Assembly: GCF_019802345.1 (NCBI RefSeq)
Contig: NZ_JAINDZ010000007.1
Location: forward strand, 1-64,000
Origin: Methylosinus sp. Sm6
GTDB taxonomy: Bacteria; Pseudomonadota; Alphaproteobacteria; Rhizobiales; Beijerinckiaceae
Direction: 5' to 3'
DNA length: 64,000 nucleotides
The notes beneath the pieces were generated by a model. It saw only the letters and a program-made list of their open reading frames with translations. It ran no database searches and had not been told where the DNA came from. This document shows positions 1 through 9,995 of the stretch, piece after piece. The stretch's first letter is position 1, and each line of letters begins with the position of its first letter. The position numbers and the translations under genes are program-made.

Positions 1-206
1 GCGCCGACGCCGAATAACAAGCCGGACCCACGCCAATACGAGATAATACTATGCCTATCTTGAACCGGACAGCCGTGCGACAAGCGCGGCCATGACGCTG
101 GAAACTCTCTGCTCGTTAACCCGAATTCGGAGCCCTGTGCGCTCACGTCCGAACCGAAAAATGGGTGTTCGCGCGATCGAGGGCATCCGAGGATTTCGGA
201 AAGGGC
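1..206. other. Window edge, no gene recognised
   Basis: The first 206 bases hold no frame that looks like a protein and no RNA gene I recognise. They lie downstream of the leftward MFS gene, so they may contain its terminator or the end of a neighbour outside the window. Confidence 0.4.
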
Positions 207-1433
207 TCACGCCTCGGCGCGCGTCCCGCGCACCGCGCTGCGGGCGATGAGGAGGCTCACGCCGAGCAGGACCGCCGCGGCGAGATAGCCGGCCCCCGAA
301 AAAGAGTCCGCCGAGATCGAGGCCGCCAGGATCTGCGAGAACACCAGCGGGCCGACCATGCCCGAGACCCCCCGCAAGCTCGCCAGCGCGCCTTGCAGCC
401 GGCCCTGTTCCGAGGCGCCGGCGAGCCGCGTCGCCAGCCCCTGGAAGGCGGGATTGGCCATGGCCCAGAGCGCGATCAGCGGCGGCGCCGCCATGAAGAT
501 CTCGCCGGTGGGCGCGAGGCCGTAGAGCGCGAAGCCCGCCGCGCCGAAGGCGAGAGCCGCGACCAGCGTCGCGCTCTCGCCGAAGCGCTTCACCGCCGGC
601 CGCACCAATCCGCCGGAGACGATGGTCTGCGACACGCCGACGATGGCCAGCGCCCAGCCCGTGGTCTCCGCATTCCAGTGATAGCGATATTGCGTGTAGA
701 GCACGAACAGGCTCGGCAGCGACTCATGGGCGAGATAGGAGAGGAAGATCGCCGACGCGAGCAGAGCGAGCGACCGCTCCCGCCGCAGGAAGTCGAGGGA
801 GCCGATCACATTGGCGCTGCGCCAGAGGATCGAGGAGGCGCGCTTCTCCGGCGCGAGCGATTCCGGCAGGATAAAATAGCCATAGGCGGCGTTGAGGAGG
901 CTGAGTCCCGCCGCCGCCCAGAAGGGGTAGCGCAGGTCATGCGCGCCGAGCACGCCGCCGATCGCCGGCCCGAGAATGAAGCCCACGCCGAAGGCGGCGC
1001 CGATAAAGCCGAAGCGGGCGGCGCGCTGCTCCGGCGGCGTCACATCGGCGATGTAGGCGGTCGCGGTCGACAGGCTCGCGGCGGTGAGGCCCGAGATCAG
1101 CCGCCCGGCGAAGAGGAATGGCAGCGACGGGGCGAGCGCCATGAAGATGTAATCGAGCCCCATGCCGAGATTGGAGAGCAGCACGACCGGCCGTCGGCCG
1201 AAACGGTCGGAGACCGCGCCGAGCACGGGCTGAAACAGGAATTGCATGCAGGCCCAGGCGAAGCCGAACATGCCGGCGATCGACGCGGCGCGCTGCAGGT
1301 CGCCCCCCTCGAATTCGACGATGAGCTTGGGCAGCACCGGAACCATGACGCCGAGGGCGAGCATGTCGAGCGCCACAGTGACCAGGATGAAGGCGATAGC
1401 CGCCTTGCCCGGCCGATTGAACAAGGATGACAT
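207..1433 (-). CDS. MFS transporter, TetA-like drug/H+ antiporter family
   Basis: This encodes a 408-residue inner-membrane transporter that probably exports a small molecule in exchange for protons. The N-terminus is hydrophobic and carries the family-typical [10 protein letters not shown] stretch in the first helix. The loop after the second helix contains DRFGRRPV, the MFS motif A. About twelve hydrophobic segments are visible along the chain. The open frame extends 74 codons upstream, but that part is arginine- and serine-rich, so I place the start at the methionine of [10 protein letters not shown]. Similarity to the TCR/Tet group is seen in sequence pattern only. Tetracycline itself is not implied, because many members have other or unknown substrates. 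Confidence 0.85.
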   Translation of the reverse strand: MSSLFNRPGKAAIAFILVTVALDMLALGVMVPVLPKLIVEFEGGDLQRAASIAGMFGFAWACMQFLFQPVLGAVSDRFGRRPVVLLSNLGMGLDYIFMALAPSLPFLFAGRLISGLTAASLSTATAYIADVTPPEQRAARFGFIGAAFGVGFILGPAIGGVLGAHDLRYPFWAAAGLSLLNAAYGYFILPESLAPEKRASSILWRSANVIGSLDFLRRERSLALLASAIFLSYLAHESLPSLFVLYTQYRYHWNAETTGWALAIVGVSQTIVSGGLVRPAVKRFGESATLVAALAFGAAGFALYGLAPTGEIFMAAPPLIALWAMANPAFQGLATRLAGASEQGRLQGALASLRGVSGMVGPLVFSQILAASISADSFSGAGYLAAAVLLGVSLLIARSAVRGTRAEA

Positions 1434-1609
1434 TGGGGGCCGCTTTGATCCGCTGAAGCTCGGGGCCTCGCCAATAGCGCGAATCCGCTCTCTTGCGCAA
1501 GAAAACGAGAATCGGGCGGCCGCGGACCGGCTCGAACGGCCGGGAGCATCGAGGAGAAACGTTTCCGTGAGGAAGCGACGGCGGACCTGGGTCCGCCGCC
1601 GCCGGCTAG

Positions 1610-1690
1610 AGCGCTTTCCGCTTCGTTGGAGCGATCGGCATCCGCTTCGAACCAAAAAGCTGGAGCCGATCCTGATCCAATCGGAACGCT
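1610..1690. repeat. Imperfect palindromic intergenic element
   Basis: AGCGCTTTCCG at 1610-1620 and CGGAACGCT at 1682-1690 form the outer arms of an imperfect inverted repeat. The inner parts (TTGGAGCGATCGG and CCGATCCTGATCCAA) also pair roughly. The element reaches the stop codon of the neighbouring binding-protein gene. A related stretch (TTTGGAGCGATC and AAGCGCTCC) occurs near 10035-10080. It resembles short dispersed palindromic repeats of Rhizobiales genomes. Confidence 0.45.
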
Positions 1691-2675
1691 AAGGCGTCGT
1701 GCCGTAGCAATATTTCGTTCTGAGCGTCGTGCCCTGACCGTTGCCGCCGCCTAAAATATAGTTCTTGAAGTCGATCACGACAGTCTTCAGGTCCGCCGAT
1801 TGCTGCCGCTCGATCGCGATGCCGTTCTGCACGATCTTGGAATAGGTCTGCGGGGTCGTCGCGCCATGACCGAAATTCGGCGAGCTCGAGCCGTCATGGA
1901 CATATTCGAACGCCTTGGTGATCTTGAACGAGCCGCCGCTCGCCGAGCCGAGCGCGCCGTTGTTGCAGACCTGCGATTTAGCGACGAAGCCATAGGCGTA
2001 GGCCGGAGACGTTTTGTTCACGGCGTAGAAGGTGGTGCCGATATTGGCCGAGGTATGAACATAGGACGCCGGGAAGGTCGCGGGCGGATAGGTGAAGGTG
2101 GTCGCGGTCGAAAGGCCGAGGCTCCAGGGCGCCTGGTTGATCACCGTGCGCGCCGCCGCTCCGTAAGGCGCCTTCGACGGATCGGCGATGACGAAATTCG
2201 TGTAGACGGAGCTTCCCGTCGTCGGCAGGCCGCAGCTCGCGCCGGCGCCGGGCGTCGGGCAGCTCGCAATGTCCACGGACTGCGCCGCGAGCACCAGCGA
2301 GCCTGTGGCGTAGAAGAACGGCGTCTGCGTCACCGTGCCGACCACCATTCCGAGGCCCGCCGAGGCGACCGTGGATGGCGAAACGACGTCGGCGGAGAGG
2401 AACAGGTCGTAAGGGGCGGTCGTCGCCGTGCCGCCGGCGAGGATCGCGGCCCTCAGATTGCCCGTCGAGTCCGACGTCGTGTAGAACGTATAAGTATTTC
2501 CATCGTTGTTGTGATAGGCTTTATACTTGTTGATGATGTCGAGCACAGTCGCGTTGAAATTCGCCGCGACGCCGACGTAGATCGCATAATCGGTCGCGTG
2601 AGCGCCGGGCGCGCCCCAGAGCAGGCAGGCCGCGGAGACGCCGCCGGCCAACGCCATCGTCTTGTTCCTCAACAT
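1689..2675 (-). CDS. Periplasmic substrate-binding protein, ModA-like (copy 1)
   Basis: This is a 328-residue secreted protein with a signal peptide (positively charged start, hydrophobic core, cleavage near AHA-TDYAIY at about residue 27). The mature start (YVGVAANFNATVLDIINKY) and the later YDLFLSADV stretch resemble type II binding proteins such as the molybdate-binding ModA. It ends with a Cys-containing tail (KYCYG) and has a Cys pair around CPTPGAGASC. A GGA ribosome site precedes the start. The next gene upstream (2757-3659) is a diverged paralogue on the same strand. No ABC permease or ATPase is nearby, so it may work as an orphan binding protein. The ligand cannot be deduced from the sequence. 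Confidence 0.7.
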   Translation of the reverse strand: MLRNKTMALAGGVSAACLLWGAPGAHATDYAIYVGVAANFNATVLDIINKYKAYHNNDGNTYTFYTTSDSTGNLRAAILAGGTATTAPYDLFLSADVVSPSTVASAGLGMVVGTVTQTPFFYATGSLVLAAQSVDIASCPTPGAGASCGLPTTGSSVYTNFVIADPSKAPYGAAARTVINQAPWSLGLSTATTFTYPPATFPASYVHTSANIGTTFYAVNKTSPAYAYGFVAKSQVCNNGALGSASGGSFKITKAFEYVHDGSSSPNFGHGATTPQTYSKIVQNGIAIERQQSADLKTVVIDFKNYILGGGNGQGTTLRTKYCYGTTP

Positions 2676-2756
2676 GACAATTTCCTTTTCTACTCGATTC
2701 GTGACAGTCGTTTCGTCTGCCGTCGCGGGGCGCGAGCCGCCGCGGGAGGCCGTGGC

Positions 2757-3659
2757 TCACGGAGTGGCGGGAATCTCGAAGCAATGACCTTCGATCAGCT
2801 CCGTGCCGGCGGTGAAGACGCTGCCGTTCAAATCGGCCGTTCCAGTCAGAAAGGCGATGAAATTGTTGAGCTCGGCTTCCTGATCCGCGGTGCGGGTCGA
2901 GGAGGCGAGCTTCACGCCCGCCAGCATGACGCTGCTGTCGAGTTTATTGCTGCGGAGGGGAATGCGCCAATGATGCCGGTGTCGCCGATGGCTATCGTCG
3001 TCAGAGGCGTAGAGGTAATGTGTGCTGCCTGCAGGATAGGCCTGCTGGTTATTGGCGTCGAGCGAACAGATCGACGAGTTGGCGACAAAGCCGAGAGCAT
3101 AGGCGCCGCTGTCGATCGCAGCATAGCTGGTGGAGGCGTCGGGCGCGACCTCGACATGGAGGCTCGGGATATTCCAGATGTGCAGAGGCGCGAGGGCGAG
3201 CGCCAGGGCGGCCCACTTGCCGTAGGGGTCGGTCGCCGGATTGGGGAGTATGAGAGTGGTGGTCAGTGGGTGCGGCAGGCCATGGCTGACATCGGTCGTC
3301 GGCGAATAGAGCGCGAGGAAGTCCTCGGCATATTTGAACGGAGCGCCGACCACGAGGCTCGAGTGATTGACGGCGAGGTTGATCGGCTGCTTCCTGCTCC
3401 CCGCGAGGAAGAGATCATAGGTCGCCGAGCCGGCGATGATATTGTTCGCGAGCGCCGCGGAATCGGCGGCGGTCACGATGACGCTGTATCCCGAAGTGGG
3501 GTAATAATATTGAAACGCGGAGACGATCTCGTTCGCCGCATTGGCGAAGATCGTGTCCACGGCCACCTTGATGGTGGCGGCCGCTTGCGCCGGCGGAGCC
3601 GTCAATGCGAGGGCCGCCGACAGCCCCAGCATGAATGTCTTTAGCTTACTATCCAACAT
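2757..3659 (-). CDS. Periplasmic substrate-binding protein (copy 2) with His-rich insert
   Basis: This is a 300-residue secreted paralogue of the following gene. It has a signal peptide ending near AQA-AATIKV at about residue 27 and the same YDLFLAGS landmark. The C-terminal parts align (VMLAGVKLASS here, IVQNGIAIERQ in copy 1), which shows the frame is intact. Between them lies a short His/Arg-rich stretch, DDDSHRRHRHHW, that copy 1 lacks and that could bind metal. AGAGGATAG sits eight bases before the ATG. The gap to copy 1 is 81 bases, so the two are probably co-transcribed. The ligand is unknown; the metal idea is inference. Confidence 0.65.
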   Translation of the reverse strand: MLDSKLKTFMLGLSAALALTAPPAQAAATIKVAVDTIFANAANEIVSAFQYYYPTSGYSVIVTAADSAALANNIIAGSATYDLFLAGSRKQPINLAVNHSSLVVGAPFKYAEDFLALYSPTTDVSHGLPHPLTTTLILPNPATDPYGKWAALALALAPLHIWNIPSLHVEVAPDASTSYAAIDSGAYALGFVANSSICSLDANNQQAYPAGSTHYLYASDDDSHRRHRHHWRIPLRSNKLDSSVMLAGVKLASSTRTADQEAELNNFIAFLTGTADLNGSVFTAGTELIEGHCFEIPATP

Positions 3660-4074
3660 GGATCTATCCTCTGCCGAAAGCCTTGCGAGGCGTGGGAAGC
3701 CTCTCGATCAACGCTGCGAACAACATGCGCCTGTCGGTGGCTCGTGGGAGAAGTCCGACGAAAGGACGAGCGCATCCCCTACGGTCGGTTGTCCGAGCGA
3801 CCGACATCCGCACAATGCAGAATGTAATTTGGCTATATGACGAGTCTGGCTCTACGTAATGCGGAAAATGAGCGCAATGCGCCCAAGATCTCGCCATCCA
3901 AAGGCAAAACGGGCGTATCGCGGCCGGAATTCTCGGTTGATTGCGGCGAATCTTCGTCGCGGACGACATTCGCAATGCAAGTTGGAAACCGATCGCTAGA
4001 CAATGCTAGGGAGACGAGATAGCTGACGATCAGCCGTCGAGCCGAATGCGCTCGGGCCGCGGGCAGAGGAAGAA
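3660..4074. other. Divergent intergenic region
   Basis: These 415 bases separate the leftward binding-protein pair from the rightward glycosyltransferase, so they must hold promoters for both. I see no convincing gene, tRNA or strong repeat. The stretch around 3830-3970 is less G+C-rich than the flanking genes, as expected for promoter DNA. Confidence 0.4.
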
Positions 4075-6261
4075 ATGGCGAAGAGATCCAATGTCGCTCT
4101 GCCGGCGTCCGCCGTGAGAAGCGCAGCGTTCCCGAAGCTCGTCGGCGGTCCGCTCGGCTTTTCGGTTCTCGAAACCCCGGATAATCTCGTGCGGCGCGCC
4201 CGGCGTCACCACGCGCGCGGACTGAAACATGCGAAAGCCGGCCGCTGGGAGCCGGCGGCGCGCGAATTCGAGGAGGCGGCGCGCACGGCGCCCGATCAGC
4301 CGGATTTCAACTTCGCTCTCGGCGGAGCGCTGTCGCAGCTCGGCAGGGTCGAGGAGGCGATGGCCGCCTATCAGCGCGAGCTCGCCATACTTCCGGGCGA
4401 CGCGCCCGCGCTCGCCGAGTTCGGCGGGTGCCTCGCGCGCCTCGGCCGCAGGGCCGAGGCCATTCTCTGCCTCGAGGCCGTGCTGCAAAACCGGCCCGAC
4501 ATGCCCTATGCGCACTATAATCTCGGCCTCGCCCTGCTCTCGGAACATCGCCGCCTCGACGCGATCGAGGCGCTCGGACGGGCGATCGCGCTGAATCCGT
4601 CCTATGCCGACGCCCACCGCCTGCGCGGGCTCGCTCATGCGATGGGCGACGAGGGCGAGAAGGCGGCGATCGACATGCAGGCCGCTCTCGCGATCGACAA
4701 TAAGGACCATGAGGCGATGCTCGTCGCCGGCGAGCTGCTCAATCGCAAGGCGAGCGAGCTCGAGGCCGGGCGGCTGTTCGAGCTGGCCGCGCGCGTTGCG
4801 CCCAATATCGCCTTTCCGCAATTCGTGCTCGGCCATTTCCTCATCGCCCATCGCCGCTATGAGGACGGCATGGCGCATGTCGACCGCGCCCTGACGATCG
4901 ACCCGCTGCTGCCCGAAGCCCATGCCGCGCGCGGCTATGGCTGTCTCGGCCAGGGACGCATCGACGAGGCGGTGGCGAGCTATCGCCATGCCGCGGCGCT
5001 GCGGCCGGACGACGCCAATCTCGCTGGAAATCTCCTGTTCGCCTTGCAGCACAAGCCCGGCGTGACCAAGGCCGATCTTTTCGAGGCGCATCGCAATTGG
5101 GCGGCGCTCTATCGGCCGCAGGCGCCGCGCGACCGCCGCAGCTTCGGCAACGACCGTTCGCCCGACCGGCCGCTGCGCATCGGCCTCGTGTCCGCCGATC
5201 TGCGTCGGCACGCCGTCGCCTTTCTCACCCTGCGCGCCTTCGAGAGCCTTTCGGCGCGCGGCTATGAGCTCTACTGCTACAAGACCGACCGCAAATTCGC
5301 CGACGACGCCTTCAGCGATCGGTTCAAGGCGATCGCGCGCGGCTGGCGCGACGTCTCCGATCTCGATGACGCCGCTCTCGCAGCGCTCATCGAGGAGCAG
5401 AAAATCGACATTCTGCTCGATCTCTCCGGACATACGGCCGGCTGCCGCCTCGGCGTCTTCGCCATGCGCGCGGCGCCGGTGCAATTGAGCTGGGCCGGCT
5501 ATGTCGGGACGATCGGCCTCGACACTTATGACGGCGTCATCGCCGACCCCGTGGAGATTCCGCCCGACCACGATTCTTTCTATGTGGAGCCGATCGTCCG
5601 GCTGCCCGACTGCTATGTCTGCTATTTGCCGCCCGAGCAGGCGCCGGCGCCGGGCCCACTGCCCGTCCTCGAAAAGAAGATTTTCACCTTCGGCTGCCTC
5701 AACCGCCCGGCCAAGCTCAATTCGGCAGTGGCGCGCGCCTGGGCGCAAATTTTGGAGCGCACCCCGCGCGCGCGCATTCTGCTCGCCTATGGCGGTCTGC
5801 AGGAGGCGACGACGCGCGACTCCGTCTATCGCGTTCTGGAAAGCGGCGGCCTGACGCGCGACCGCGTCGACGTCATCGGCGAGACCGACCAGTCCAAGCT
5901 GCTCGAGATTTACGCGACACGGGTCGATCTGGCGCTCGATCCGTTTCCCTATTCCGGCGGCGTCACGACGCTCGAGGCCATGTGGATGGGCGTTTCGACC
6001 GTTACCCTCGTCGGCGACACATTCGCAGGCCGTCATTCCGCGAGTCATCTCACCGCGGCGGGCCTCGCGGATTTCTGCTGCGGCTCGGTCGAGGACTATG
6101 TCGAGCTCGCCGCGAGCTGGGCGCGGCGACCGCAAGAGCTGGCGCAGTTGCGCGCGGGACTGCGCGACAAGCTGCGCGCGTCGCCGCTATGTGACGCGAG
6201 CCGTTTCGGCGAGAACCTCGATATTGCGCTGAGAGGGGCCTGGAGACGCTGGGCGGCGTGA
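4075..6261 (+). CDS. TPR-GT41 (SPINDLY/O-GlcNAc transferase-type) glycosyltransferase
   Basis: This 728-residue protein starts with about seven tetratricopeptide repeats (residues ~40-330, recurring A-x-Y-x-x-A-L patterns). A GT41 catalytic region follows. Characteristic pieces are DILLDLSGHTAGCRLGVF, APVQLSWAGYVGTIGLDTYD and, near the C-terminus, DPFPYSGGVTTLEAMWMG, which lines the UDP-sugar site. GT41 enzymes transfer a sugar from a UDP donor to protein Ser/Thr (OGT, SPY) or Asn (HMW1C-type) in the cytoplasm. AGAGGAAG precedes the ATG. It is followed 260 bases later by a two-partner-secretion exoprotein and its transporter, so that exoprotein is a plausible substrate; this is inference from context. 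Confidence 0.9.
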   Translation: MAKRSNVALPASAVRSAAFPKLVGGPLGFSVLETPDNLVRRARRHHARGLKHAKAGRWEPAAREFEEAARTAPDQPDFNFALGGALSQLGRVEEAMAAYQRELAILPGDAPALAEFGGCLARLGRRAEAILCLEAVLQNRPDMPYAHYNLGLALLSEHRRLDAIEALGRAIALNPSYADAHRLRGLAHAMGDEGEKAAIDMQAALAIDNKDHEAMLVAGELLNRKASELEAGRLFELAARVAPNIAFPQFVLGHFLIAHRRYEDGMAHVDRALTIDPLLPEAHAARGYGCLGQGRIDEAVASYRHAAALRPDDANLAGNLLFALQHKPGVTKADLFEAHRNWAALYRPQAPRDRRSFGNDRSPDRPLRIGLVSADLRRHAVAFLTLRAFESLSARGYELYCYKTDRKFADDAFSDRFKAIARGWRDVSDLDDAALAALIEEQKIDILLDLSGHTAGCRLGVFAMRAAPVQLSWAGYVGTIGLDTYDGVIADPVEIPPDHDSFYVEPIVRLPDCYVCYLPPEQAPAPGPLPVLEKKIFTFGCLNRPAKLNSAVARAWAQILERTPRARILLAYGGLQEATTRDSVYRVLESGGLTRDRVDVIGETDQSKLLEIYATRVDLALDPFPYSGGVTTLEAMWMGVSTVTLVGDTFAGRHSASHLTAAGLADFCCGSVEDYVELAASWARRPQELAQLRAGLRDKLRASPLCDASRFGENLDIALRGAWRRWAA

Positions 6262-6521
6262 GCCTCGACGCGGGCCGACTGCGAGCAGGCATTATATAGT
6301 CGCCTTCCTCAGGCAGGCGCTCAGGCGCGCAAGCGAACATAGTGTCTGAATTTTGTTCGCGATGCGTTTATTTTTCGCATTACCCGCTCCTGCAATTCAT
6401 AATATATTAAATTTACATATCGAGGCCGAGGCGGGACGTCGCATTCCAATATGCGCGTCAACCGTCTTCCTCCCGAGATCGCCGCGCATTGTTTCGATGC
6501 GTTCCGTGGAGAGAGATTGCG
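6262..6521 (+). promoter_or_regulatory. AT-rich upstream region of the tpsA gene
   Basis: This 260-base gap turns AT-rich at 6340-6425, unlike its surroundings, and probably carries the promoter of the exoprotein operon. An inverted repeat GCGAAC (6333-6338) / GTTCGC (6355-6360) is present. The ribosome site GGAGAGAG at 6508-6515 fixes the downstream start at 6522. Confidence 0.4.
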
Positions 6522-9500
6522 ATGACGCAAATGCAAAACAGCCGCCGCGCCCGGCTCGGTGTTTTCGGGGCCTGTCTTCCTCCGTTCTCTGCGCCTTCGG
6601 ATTTCTCCACGCGCGGCGCGCCGATGTGGGAGCCGTCGCCGCGCAGGCTCGAAGCGCGGCGGTCGACCCTCGCGACCATGACGGCAGTGGCGGCCCTGCT
6701 CGCCGGCGCCCGCCCCGCGCTCGCCGGGCCGACCGGCGGAACCGTCGTCGACGGCGCCGCGTCGATCTCGCAGAATGGCGCGGCGACCGACATTCATCAA
6801 TCGACCAATCGCGCCATCATCGATTGGCAGGGCTTTTCCGTCGGCGCCGGAGAATCGGTCAACTTCTATCAGCCGAGCCAGCTCTCGGCGACGCTCAACC
6901 GCGTCATCGGCAATGAGCGCAGCGTCATCGACGGCGCGCTCAACGCCAATGGCTCCGTGTTCCTGGTCAATTCGGCCGGCGTGATGTTCACGCAGAACGC
7001 GACCGTCAATGTCGGCGGCCTCGTCGCCTCGACGCTCGACATTTCCAACAGCGATTTCATGGCCGGCAATTATCGCTTCTCCGGCTCCTCTTCCGCCGCC
7101 GTGATCAATCGCGGCAATATTCGCGCGAGCGACGGCGGCACTGTGGCGCTGCTCGGCCGCACGGTCGCCAACGAGGGCGCCATCGTCGCGACGCTCGGAT
7201 CCATCGCGCTCGCCTCGGGCGACAAGATCACGCTCAATTTCGGCGGGGATTCCCTCGTCGACGTGACCATCGACAAGGGAGCCTACAAGGCGCTCGTCGA
7301 AAATAAGGGATTGATCCAGGCGGACGGCGGCCGCGTGGTGATGACCGCGAAAGCGGCCGATGCGGTGCTGTCGGCGCAGGTCAACAACAGCGGCCTCGTG
7401 CAGGCGCGCACGCTCGCCGATCTCACCGGGCGCGCCGCCGCGCACGGAACGGTGCGGATCGGCCAGATCAAGCTGCTCGCTTCGGGCGGACGGACCAGGG
7501 TCGCGGGCAAGCTCGACGCTTCGGCGCCCAATGGCGGGCGCGGCGGCGTGATCGAGACGAGCGGCGACAAGGTGAAGATCGCCGCCGGCACCGTGATCAC
7601 GACGAAGGCGGCGAGCGGCCGCAATGGCGAGTGGATCATCGATCCGGACGGCTTCACGGTCGCGGCGAGCGACGGCGACATCACCGGCGCGGCGCTGAGC
7701 CAGCAGCTCGAATCGAACAATGTGACGATCTATTCGACGCAAGGGAAGGGCTCGGGCGGCAATATCGATGTGAATGATGTGATCGGCTGGGCGGCGAGCA
7801 CCACGCTCACCTTCAATGCGACCAACAGCATCAGGGTCAACGCCGCCATTACCGGAACGAAAGGCGGGCTCGCGCTGAACGCGGGCAAGGACATCGATAT
7901 CAATGCGCCGTATTCGCTGCAGGTCGCGAGCCTCGCGGCGTCGGCGGGAGGCGACGTCAACATCAATGCGGCGCAGAATTGGACGACGGCGGGGAACTGG
8001 AGCTTCTCGGGCGCCAATATCAACGTCAACGACGCCGTCGCCTGGTCGGCCGGCACGCTCGCTTTGAATGCGGCCAAATTCATCTATCTCAATGCCGTCA
8101 TGACGGCCTCCGAGACGGCCAGTCTCGCGCTCGTCTATAATACGGCGATCGACAGGAGCGTCGACGCCAATGGCTTGCCGACGTTGACGTATGGAATCCC
8201 GCTCGGAGGCCTGACGCCGCTCTATAACACGACGAGCCGCAAATTCGACGGGCGGATCGATTTCGTCGGCAATGTCGCAAATAATCCGCTCACCATCAAC
8301 GGCCATCATTACACGCTCATCACGAGCATCGGGCAGCCGGTGCTGGCCGACGGCTCGCCCAATCCGCATGACCTCGACATCATCAACGCCAATGGAGGCG
8401 TCGGCTATTATGCGCTGGCCGCCGATCTGACCGCGCCAACGACGGCTTACGCCAGCGCGGTCATCGCTCGGCTCGGCGGGGTCGCCGCCGATCGTAGCTC
8501 ATTGCCCGGCGTGCTCGACGGCCTCGGTCATTCGATCAGCAATCTCACGATCGACGGCGGCGACAATCAGCGTCTCGGCCTGGTCGGCAGCATCTCGACG
8601 TCGGACTATGCGAGTTCGGGCGTGCGGAACATCGACCTCGAAAATATGAAAATCTCGGCGCGCTCCAGCTATATTGGAGCGGCTGTGGGGGAGAATACGG
8701 GTGGCTTCATCACCAATGTCTATGCGCGCGGCTCCATCTCCGTCACCGCGGTCACCGGCGGACCGACCGGCTTTTGGCGCGGCAGCCAATTCATCGGCGG
8801 CATGATCGGATGGAATCAGGGAGCTGTCTACAACGCCCATGCCGATGTCGACGTCACGACGGTCGATTCTGTCGATGTGGGCGGCTTCGCCGGAAAGAAC
8901 GAGGTGCTCATCGGGGTGAATTATCTGGGCCAGCCATCCCCCTGGGGCGTCATCCACAATTCATCGGCCGCTGGCGACGTGAATGTGACGATCACGAATT
9001 CCAACGCCGCCATATCGAATTCCGAAGGCCATGGATTCGGCGGCTTCGTCGGCACCAACGGCGGCCTGATCACGACCTCGTCCTCCAGCGGCGCGGTGAC
9101 GGCGACGGCGGTCGGCTATCCCGGCTATTATATCTCGATCCAGCTGGTCGGCGGCTTCGTCGGCCAGAACTACAATAATACGGACAGCGGATATCACGCC
9201 GTTGTCGACAGGTCCGTCAGCACCTCTTCCGTCTCGGGCACGATCGGCGGCGATCCCGAGAACGCCGGCTTCAGCGACTCCATCGGCGGCTTCGTCGGAC
9301 ACAATGGGGAAGGGTCGCTAATCAGCAATTCCAGCGCGTTCGGCCGGGTGAGCGGCGAGGGCGCCGTGGGCGGCTTCGCCGGATTCAATGACGGCATCTA
9401 CATCAATAATACATTCAACCTCGCCATGTCGGGGCAGCAAACGGGCACGGGATTCAATCGCGGCTCCACCGACGCGACCGCGACCAGCGACACGGGACCG

Positions 9501-9995
9501 ACGGCTGGCCAAGGGACGTCCGCATCGAGCGCGGCGCAGCGGGCGGCGGCGGCGCGGGATGCGGCTCGATCATTGGCGCAGCAGGCCGCGTCGCAGCAGT
9601 CGGCCGCCGCCGCTGCCGCGAACGCCGCAGCCAATGCCGCCGCGAACGCCGCAGCCGCGGCGGCGGGGCGACAAGCCGCCAATGTTTCGATGAACAATGC
9701 GCGCGCCTCTTCGGAGACGTCGCCAGACGCCGCAGCGTCCGCGTCCGCCGGAGCGCGCGCCGTCGCCTCCGCCGCGCCGGCCGCGCTCGAAGCCAATATG
9801 ACGATCGAGGAGCCCGCGCCGGCGGCGGAGCCGAAGCCGCGACCAAAGCGCCGGGCGGTCGCCGCGGCGGCGGCGCACAAGGCGCATGGCGGGGGACAGA
9901 GCGGCGGCTTCGGCGCGCGCATCCGCAGCATCGATGTCGATGGACAGCACTACGAGATGAACGGCGGCGGCTCCTCGGCTCCCAAAAATCACTAG
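6522..9995 (+). CDS. Filamentous-haemagglutinin-type exoprotein (TpsA) with GLUG repeats
   Basis: This is a 1157-residue secreted beta-helical protein of a two-partner secretion system. The first ~75 residues form an extended signal region. The haemagglutination-activity (TPS) domain follows, with typical pieces NRAIIDWQGFSVGAG, NRVIGNERSVIDG and NGSVFLVNSAGVMFTQNA. A long Gly/Asn-rich helix region leads to GLUG-like repeats around residues 720-970 (GGFVGTNGGLI, GGFVGQN, GGFVGHNGEG, GGFAGFNDG). The last ~170 residues are very Ala-rich and then basic (PKPRPKRRAV), unlike the rest. Many N-x-S/T triplets are present. The start was chosen for its GGAGAGAG site. Its transporter gene follows 104 bases downstream. 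Confidence 0.9.
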   Translation: MTQMQNSRRARLGVFGACLPPFSAPSDFSTRGAPMWEPSPRRLEARRSTLATMTAVAALLAGARPALAGPTGGTVVDGAASISQNGAATDIHQSTNRAIIDWQGFSVGAGESVNFYQPSQLSATLNRVIGNERSVIDGALNANGSVFLVNSAGVMFTQNATVNVGGLVASTLDISNSDFMAGNYRFSGSSSAAVINRGNIRASDGGTVALLGRTVANEGAIVATLGSIALASGDKITLNFGGDSLVDVTIDKGAYKALVENKGLIQADGGRVVMTAKAADAVLSAQVNNSGLVQARTLADLTGRAAAHGTVRIGQIKLLASGGRTRVAGKLDASAPNGGRGGVIETSGDKVKIAAGTVITTKAASGRNGEWIIDPDGFTVAASDGDITGAALSQQLESNNVTIYSTQGKGSGGNIDVNDVIGWAASTTLTFNATNSIRVNAAITGTKGGLALNAGKDIDINAPYSLQVASLAASAGGDVNINAAQNWTTAGNWSFSGANINVNDAVAWSAGTLALNAAKFIYLNAVMTASETASLALVYNTAIDRSVDANGLPTLTYGIPLGGLTPLYNTTSRKFDGRIDFVGNVANNPLTINGHHYTLITSIGQPVLADGSPNPHDLDIINANGGVGYYALAADLTAPTTAYASAVIARLGGVAADRSSLPGVLDGLGHSISNLTIDGGDNQRLGLVGSISTSDYASSGVRNIDLENMKISARSSYIGAAVGENTGGFITNVYARGSISVTAVTGGPTGFWRGSQFIGGMIGWNQGAVYNAHADVDVTTVDSVDVGGFAGKNEVLIGVNYLGQPSPWGVIHNSSAAGDVNVTITNSNAAISNSEGHGFGGFVGTNGGLITTSSSSGAVTATAVGYPGYYISIQLVGGFVGQNYNNTDSGYHAVVDRSVSTSSVSGTIGGDPENAGFSDSIGGFVGHNGEGSLISNSSAFGRVSGEGAVGGFAGFNDGIYINNTFNLAMSGQQTGTGFNRGSTDATATSDTGPTAGQGTSASSAAQRAAAARDAARSLAQQAASQQSAAAAAANAAANAAANAAAAAAGRQAANVSMNNARASSETSPDAAASASAGARAVASAAPAALEANMTIEEPAPAAEPKPRPKRRAVAAAAAHKAHGGGQSGGFGARIRSIDVDGQHYEMNGGGSSAPKNH

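Noticed and set aside
2757-3659. Frameshift in the second binding protein
   Set aside because: The His-rich stretch looked like an out-of-frame segment, but the sequence on both sides aligns with the tandem copy in the same frame, so an insertion is more likely.
4030-6135. 701-codon frame opposite the GT41 gene
   Set aside because: It is Arg/Glu/Ala-rich without domain pattern, as expected for the antisense of high-G+C genes; the GT41 frame has clear motifs. The same applies to long frames opposite tpsA (6321-8369), tpsB (10124-11788), acs (16505-18625), mxaF (31956-34181) and xoxF (45781-47994).
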